In this document: positions 59,786-64,000 of the stretch, piece after piece | Layout: each line of letters starts with the position of its first letter | Position numbering within the stretch: position 1 is the first letter of the stretch | DNA from: Calamus simplicifolius | Lineage: Eukaryota; Streptophyta; Magnoliopsida; Arecales; Arecaceae | NCBI GenBank assembly: GCA_900491605.1 | Contig: UESW01004075.1 | Coordinates: 1,571,511 to 1,635,510, forward strand | Length of the DNA: 64,000 nucleotides | Direction: 5' to 3' | The notes under the pieces: model-generated | Seen by the model: only the letters and a program-made list of their open reading frames with translations | What the model was told of the DNA's origin: nothing | The model's database searches: none | Program-made: the position numbers and the translations under genes

Positions 59786-60243
59786 ATGGCAGAAGATAAG
59801 ATCAAAATCGAGAAATTCAATGGTCATAATTTCGGATGGTGGAGGATGCAAATTGAGGACTACATATATCAGAAGGATCTTTACCTTCCATTAGAGGTAA
59901 GAAGCCGGATTCAATGAGCAACTCAGATTGGATGATTCTGGGTAGGAAAGCCCTGGCCACGATTAGATTATCGTTGACACCTCAAGTGGCATATAATATT
60001 GCAAAAGAAAAGATCACCGTAGATATGATGATCGCTTTAACAAAGCTGTATGAAAAACCTTTCAACTCAAACAAGATATTTCTCATGAAAAAGCTTTTCA
60101 ATTTGAAGATGGCTGAGAATAGTTCAGTGACGAAGCATCTGAACGAGTTCAACACGATGATTAATCAATTGGAGTCGGTCTCTGTTGCTTTTGATGATTC
60201 ATTCAGAGCGCTTCTTTTCTTATGTTCCTTGCCAGAGAGTTGG
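59786..60243 (+). pseudogene. Copia-4 gag, frameshifted and truncated
   Basis: ATG at 59786: MAEDKIKIEKFNGHNFGWWR, then a frame change near 59895, then 59914-60243 with KALATIRLSLTPQVAYNIAK, KLYEKPFNSNKIFLMKKLFN and ALLFLCSLPESW. This is the UBN2-type capsid domain of plant Copia gag proteins. It ends at the transposon junction before the family's usual continuation. Confidence 0.88.
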
Positions 60244-60259
60244 AACTACTAAAAGAAAA

Positions 60260-61590
60260 TACCGAAATAGCGACGCAAAATTAGCGACGCATTATTGCGT
60301 CGCTAATTTTGCGACCACATTGCGACGCATCTGTGACAACAAAATATTACGACGCAATTAGCGACTCATTAGGGACGCAATAAACCAGAAATTAAAAAAA
60401 TTAAATTTTTAATATTGCGACGCAAAAATGCGTCGCAATATTTTTATATGAAGTTTTTATGAAATATGAAAAATGAGAAAAAAATATTGTGACACAACTA
60501 TGTGCGTCGCAATGTTTTTTAAAAATTAAAAATGGTAAATAGCGATGCATTAGCGACACAATAAACCAAAAAATTAGGAAAATTATTTTTAATGTAGCGA
60601 CGCAACAATTGCGTCGCAATAATTTTAAATAAATCCAAATTGTATATAATATTTAAAATAAGAAAAAAATATTGCGACGCAACTATGTGCGTCGCAATGA
60701 TTTTAAAAAATTAAATATGTTAAATAGCGACGCATTAGCGACGCAATAAACCAGAAAATTAGAGAAATTACTTTTAATTTAGCGACGCACTAATTGCGTC
60801 GTAATTATTTTTAATAAAATTTATTTGTGTAAAATATGAAAAATGAGAAAAAAATATTGCGACGCAAATATGTGCGTCGCAATGTTATTAAAAAATTAAA
60901 TATGTTAAATAGCGACGCATTAGCGACGCAATAAACTAGAAAATTAGAAAAATTATTTTTAATGTAGCGATGCAATAATTACGTCATAATTATTATAAAT
61001 AAATTAAAATTTTATAAAATATAAAAAATAAGAAAAAAATATTGCGACGCAAGTTTATGCGTCGCAATGTTTTTAAAAAATTAAATATGTTGAATAGCGA
61101 CGCATTAGCGACGCAATAAACTAGAAAATTAGAAAAAAAATATTTTTAATGTAGCGACGCAATAATTGCATCGTAATTATTATAAATAAATTTAAATTTT
61201 ATAAAATATAAAAAATAAGAAAAAAATATTGCGACATAAGTTTATGCGTCGCAATGTTTTTAAACAATTAAATATGTTGAATAGCGACGTATTAGCGATG
61301 CAATAAACTAGAATATTAGAAAAATTATTTTTGATGTAGCGATGCAACAATTGCATCGCAAATATTTTAAATAAATTTAAATTTTATAAAATTTTAAAAA
61401 TGAGAAAAAATATTGCGACGTAACTATTTGTGTCGCAATGTTTTTTAAAAATTAAAAATGTTAAATAACGACGCATTAGCGATGCAATAAACAAAAAAAT
61501 TAGATAAATTATTTTTAATGTAGCGACGCACTAATTCCATCGTAATTAGTTTTAATTAAATTAATTTTTATATAATATAAAAAATTAGAA
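60260..61590. repeat. 185-bp tandem array of GCGACGC hairpins, about seven copies
   Basis: The phrase AAATATTGCGACGCAA recurs at about 60486, 60671, 60856, 61041, 61228 and 61412: spacings 185, 185, 185, 187, 184. Each unit has three elements: a hairpin GCGACGCA/TGCGTCGC around six bases, a direct pair AGCGACGCATTAGCGACGCA, and a hairpin GCGACGCAA/TTGCGTCGC around TAA. AT-rich spacers separate them. Decay is mostly CG to CA or TG. Confidence 0.9.
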
Positions 61591-61594
61591 AATC

Positions 61595-64000
61595 GCAATT
61601 GGATCAATCGCAACCGTCGGATCCTCGACGATCGGACCGATCGCCGCGGTCCGAGAGCGGTCATCGCAGATCGGAATCAATCAGGGCTTGGATCGATCGC
61701 AACCGTCGGATCGTTGGCGATCGGACCGATCGCAATGGATCGAGATCGATCATGGCCGATTGGGATTAGGGCTTCTATCGATCGCAACGGTCCGAGATCG
61801 ATCGTGGCGGATCGGGATCAGGGCTTGGATCGATCGCAACCGTCGGATCCTCGATGATCGGACCGATCACCGCGGCTTGAGATCGGTCGTGACCGATCGG
61901 GCTAAGGGCTTGGGTCGATTGCAACCGTCGGATCCTCGACGATCGGACCGATCGCCGTGGTCCGAGATCGGTCGTGGCCGATCGGGATCAGGGCTTGTAT
62001 CGATCGCAACGGTCCGAGATCGGTCGTGGCCGATCAGGAAAAGGGCTTGGGTCGATCGCAACCATCGGATCCTCGATGATCGGACCGATCGCCGCGGTCC
62101 GAGATCGGTCGCGGCCAATCGGGATTAGGGCTTGTATCGATCGCAACGGTCCTAGTTCGGTCGTGGCCGATCGGGATCAGGGCTTGGATCGATCGCAACC
62201 GTCGAATCCTCAGCGATCGAACCAATCGCAACGGACCGAGATTGGTCGTGGCCGATCAGGATTAGGGCTTGTATCGATCGCAACGGTCCGAGTTCGGTCG
62301 TGGCTGATCGGGATCAGGTCTTGGGTCGATCGCAACCGTCGGATCCTCGACGATCGGATCGATTGTCGCGGTCCGATATCGGTCGTGCCTAATCAGGATC
62401 AGGGCTTGGATCGATCACAACCGTCGGATCCTCAATGATCGGACCGATCACCGCGGTCAGAGATGGGTCATCGCCAACCGAGATCGATCAGGGCTTGGAT
62501 CGATCGCAACCGTCAGATCGTAGGCGATCGAACCGATCACAACGGACCGAGATCGGTCGTGGCCGATCGGGATTAGGGCTTGTATCGATCGCAACGGTCC
62601 GAGATCGATCGTGGCCGATCGGGATCAGGGCTTGGTTCGATCACAACCGTCGGATCCTCGACGATCGGACCAATCGCTGCGGTCCGAGATCGGTCATGGC
62701 CGATCGGGATAAGGGCTTGGGTCGATCGCAATCGTCGGATCCTCGACGATCAGATCGATCGCCGTGGTCCGATATCGGTAGTGCCTAATCGGGATCAGGG
62801 CTTGGATCGATCGCAACCTTAGGATCATCGATGATCGGACCGATCGCCGTGGTCCAAGATTGGTATAGCCGATCGGGATAAGGGCTTGGGTCGATCGCAA
62901 CCGTCGGATCCTCGACGATCGGACCGATCGCCGCAGTCCGATATCGGTCATGCCTAATCGGGATCAGGGCTTGGATCGATCGCAACCGTCGGATCCTCGA
63001 CGATCGGACCGATCATCGCGGTCAGAGATGGGTCATCGCCGACCGGGATCGATCAGGGCTTGGATCGATCGCAACCGTCAGATCCTCGATGATCGGACCG
63101 ATCGCCGCGGTCCGAGATTGGTCGCGGCCGATCGGGATCAGGGCTTGTATCGATCGCAACGGTCTTAGTTCGGTCGTGGCCGATTGGGATCAGGGCTTGG
63201 ATCGATCGCAACCATCGGATCCTCGGCGATCGAACCAATCGCAACGGACCGAGATCGGTCATGGCCGATCGGGATTAGGGCTTGTATCGATCGCAACGGT
63301 CCGAGTTCGGTCGTGGCCGATCGGGATCACGGCTTGGGTCGATCGCAACCGTCGGATCCTCGATGATCGGACCGATCGCCGTGGTCCAATATCGATCGTG
63401 CCTAATCGGGATCAGGGCTTGGATCGATCGCAACCGTCGGATCCTCGACGATCGGACCGATCACCGTGGTCAGAGATGGGTCATCGCCGATCGGGATCGA
63501 TCAGGGCTTGGATCGATCGCAACGGACCGAGATCGATCGTGGCCGATCGAGATTAGGGCTTGTATCGATCGTAATAGTCCGAGATCGATCGTGGCCGATC
63601 GGGATCAGGGCTTGGATCGATCGCAACCGTCGGATCCTCGACAATCGGACCGATCGCCGTGGTCCGAGATCGGTCGTGGCCGATCGGGATAAGGGCTTGG
63701 GTCGATCGCAACCGTCGAATCCTCGACGATCGGACTGATCGCCGCGGTCCGATATCGGTCGTGCCTAATCGGGATCAGGGCTTGGATCGATCACAACCGT
63801 CGGATCCTCGACGATCGGACCGATCACCGCGGTCAAAGATGGGTCATCGCCGATCGGAATTGATCAGGGCTTGGATTGATCGCAATCGTCGGATCGTAGG
63901 CGATCGAACCGATCGCAACGGACCGAGATCGGTCGTGACCGATCGGGATTAGGGCTTGTATCGATCGCAACGGTCCGAGATCGATCGTGGCCGATCGAGA
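61595..64000. repeat. CpG-rich array of 85-, 52- and 89-bp monomers
   Basis: Anchored on GGGCTTG, 31 units start between 61684 and 63952. Intervals are almost only 85, 52 or 89 bp. The 52-bp type equals the 85-bp type minus a 33-bp block (the part around CGTCGGATCCTCGACGATCG). The 89-bp type has a variant right half (CAGAGATGGGTCATCGCC). Dense in GATC, GATCGATC and GGACCGATC, hence rich in palindromes. Continues past the window end. Many long overlapping frames on both strands are by-products of few stop codons. Confidence 0.9.

Larger units (their letters stand above)
59128..60243 (+). mobile_element. Copia-4: 5' LTR, primer site and gag, truncated
   Basis: Plus-strand Copia element whose 5' part is complete: LTR 59128-59726, primer site 59730-59741 and gag 59786-60243. 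It is cut within gag by a CACTA-like element. The rest, if it survives, lies beyond the window, so no target duplication can be checked (GGTTG precedes the LTR). Confidence 0.8.
60244..64000. mobile_element. CACTA (En/Spm)-like DNA transposon, one end, open at window edge
   Basis: The first bases AACTACTAAAAGAAAATACC resemble a plant CACTA terminus (CACTACxAGAAAA) with the initial C changed. They interrupt gag precisely, with TGG as a candidate 3-bp target duplication. Behind it comes an array of GCGACGC motifs in direct and inverted order, as in CACTA subterminal regions where the transposase binds, then a second GC-rich array. No transposase is visible in the window, and the other end is not included, so assignment rests on terminus and subterminal pattern. 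Confidence 0.6.

Noticed and set aside
61688..63952. Many 60-155-residue open frames on both strands rich in Arg, Asp, Ser and Gly
   Set aside because: They follow the GATCGG-type monomers in every frame and shift with 85/52/89-bp unit changes. Few stop codons in this composition explain them.
60260..64000. Regular repeats considered as a CRISPR-like array
   Set aside because: Plant nuclear context, repeats are continuous or diverged with no unique equal-length spacers, no cas genes.

Overview
The window is nuclear DNA from a flowering plant, most likely a monocot (a palm-like genome is my guess, not shown by any marker gene). Evidence: a plant organelle-type PPR gene relic, two CC-NBS-LRR relics, plant Ty1/Copia retrotransposons primed by initiator tRNA-Met, LINE 3' ends, a CACTA-type subterminal repeat region and long AT-rich intergenic DNA. 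I find no intact host gene. Nearly all recognisable coding sequence belongs to transposable elements, and all of it carries frameshifts or stops.

Layout. 1-609: 3' end of a PPR gene copy, broken. 1667-13191: a minus-strand Copia complex with three LTRs and two internal regions (one near-complete, one truncated), bounded by one CTTGA target duplication. 13197-29049: AT-rich DNA holding a family of diverged 1-3 kb repeats (R1, R2, R3) with LINE fragments. 29050-38492: a second Copia element (plus strand, 2.1 kb LTRs, TSD TAAGT) inserted inside one R2 copy. 38498-42069: more diverged R2-like DNA. About 42070-43614: LRR end of a CNL resistance gene, a pseudogene. 44462-54705: a third Copia element of SIRE/Maximus type (1.5 kb LTRs, TSD CTCAG) with gag, pol and an extra downstream ORF; palindromic GAGTCGACTC arrays occur in its LTRs and again just before the extra ORF. 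54850-55600: GC-rich minisatellite next to a possible Gypsy gag trace. 55600-58565: AT-rich repeats including a foldback. 58566-59069: NB-ARC-like relic. 59128-60243: 599-bp LTR, primer site and gag of a fourth Copia element, cut by a CACTA-like element at 60244. From there to the window end come a 185-bp hairpin-rich tandem array and a 2.4-kb CpG-rich array built from 85-, 52- and 89-bp monomers.

How it fits together. The three bounded Copia insertions are dated relative to their targets by target-site duplications, so a history can be read: old duplications of a non-coding module (perhaps resistance-gene upstream DNA), then LINE and Copia insertions, then recombination within the first Copia complex. 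The elements are inferred to be non-autonomous now. The most unusual signals are the shared palindrome arrays of the SIRE-type element with its extra ORF, the quantised monomer array at the right end, and the three-LTR recombinant.
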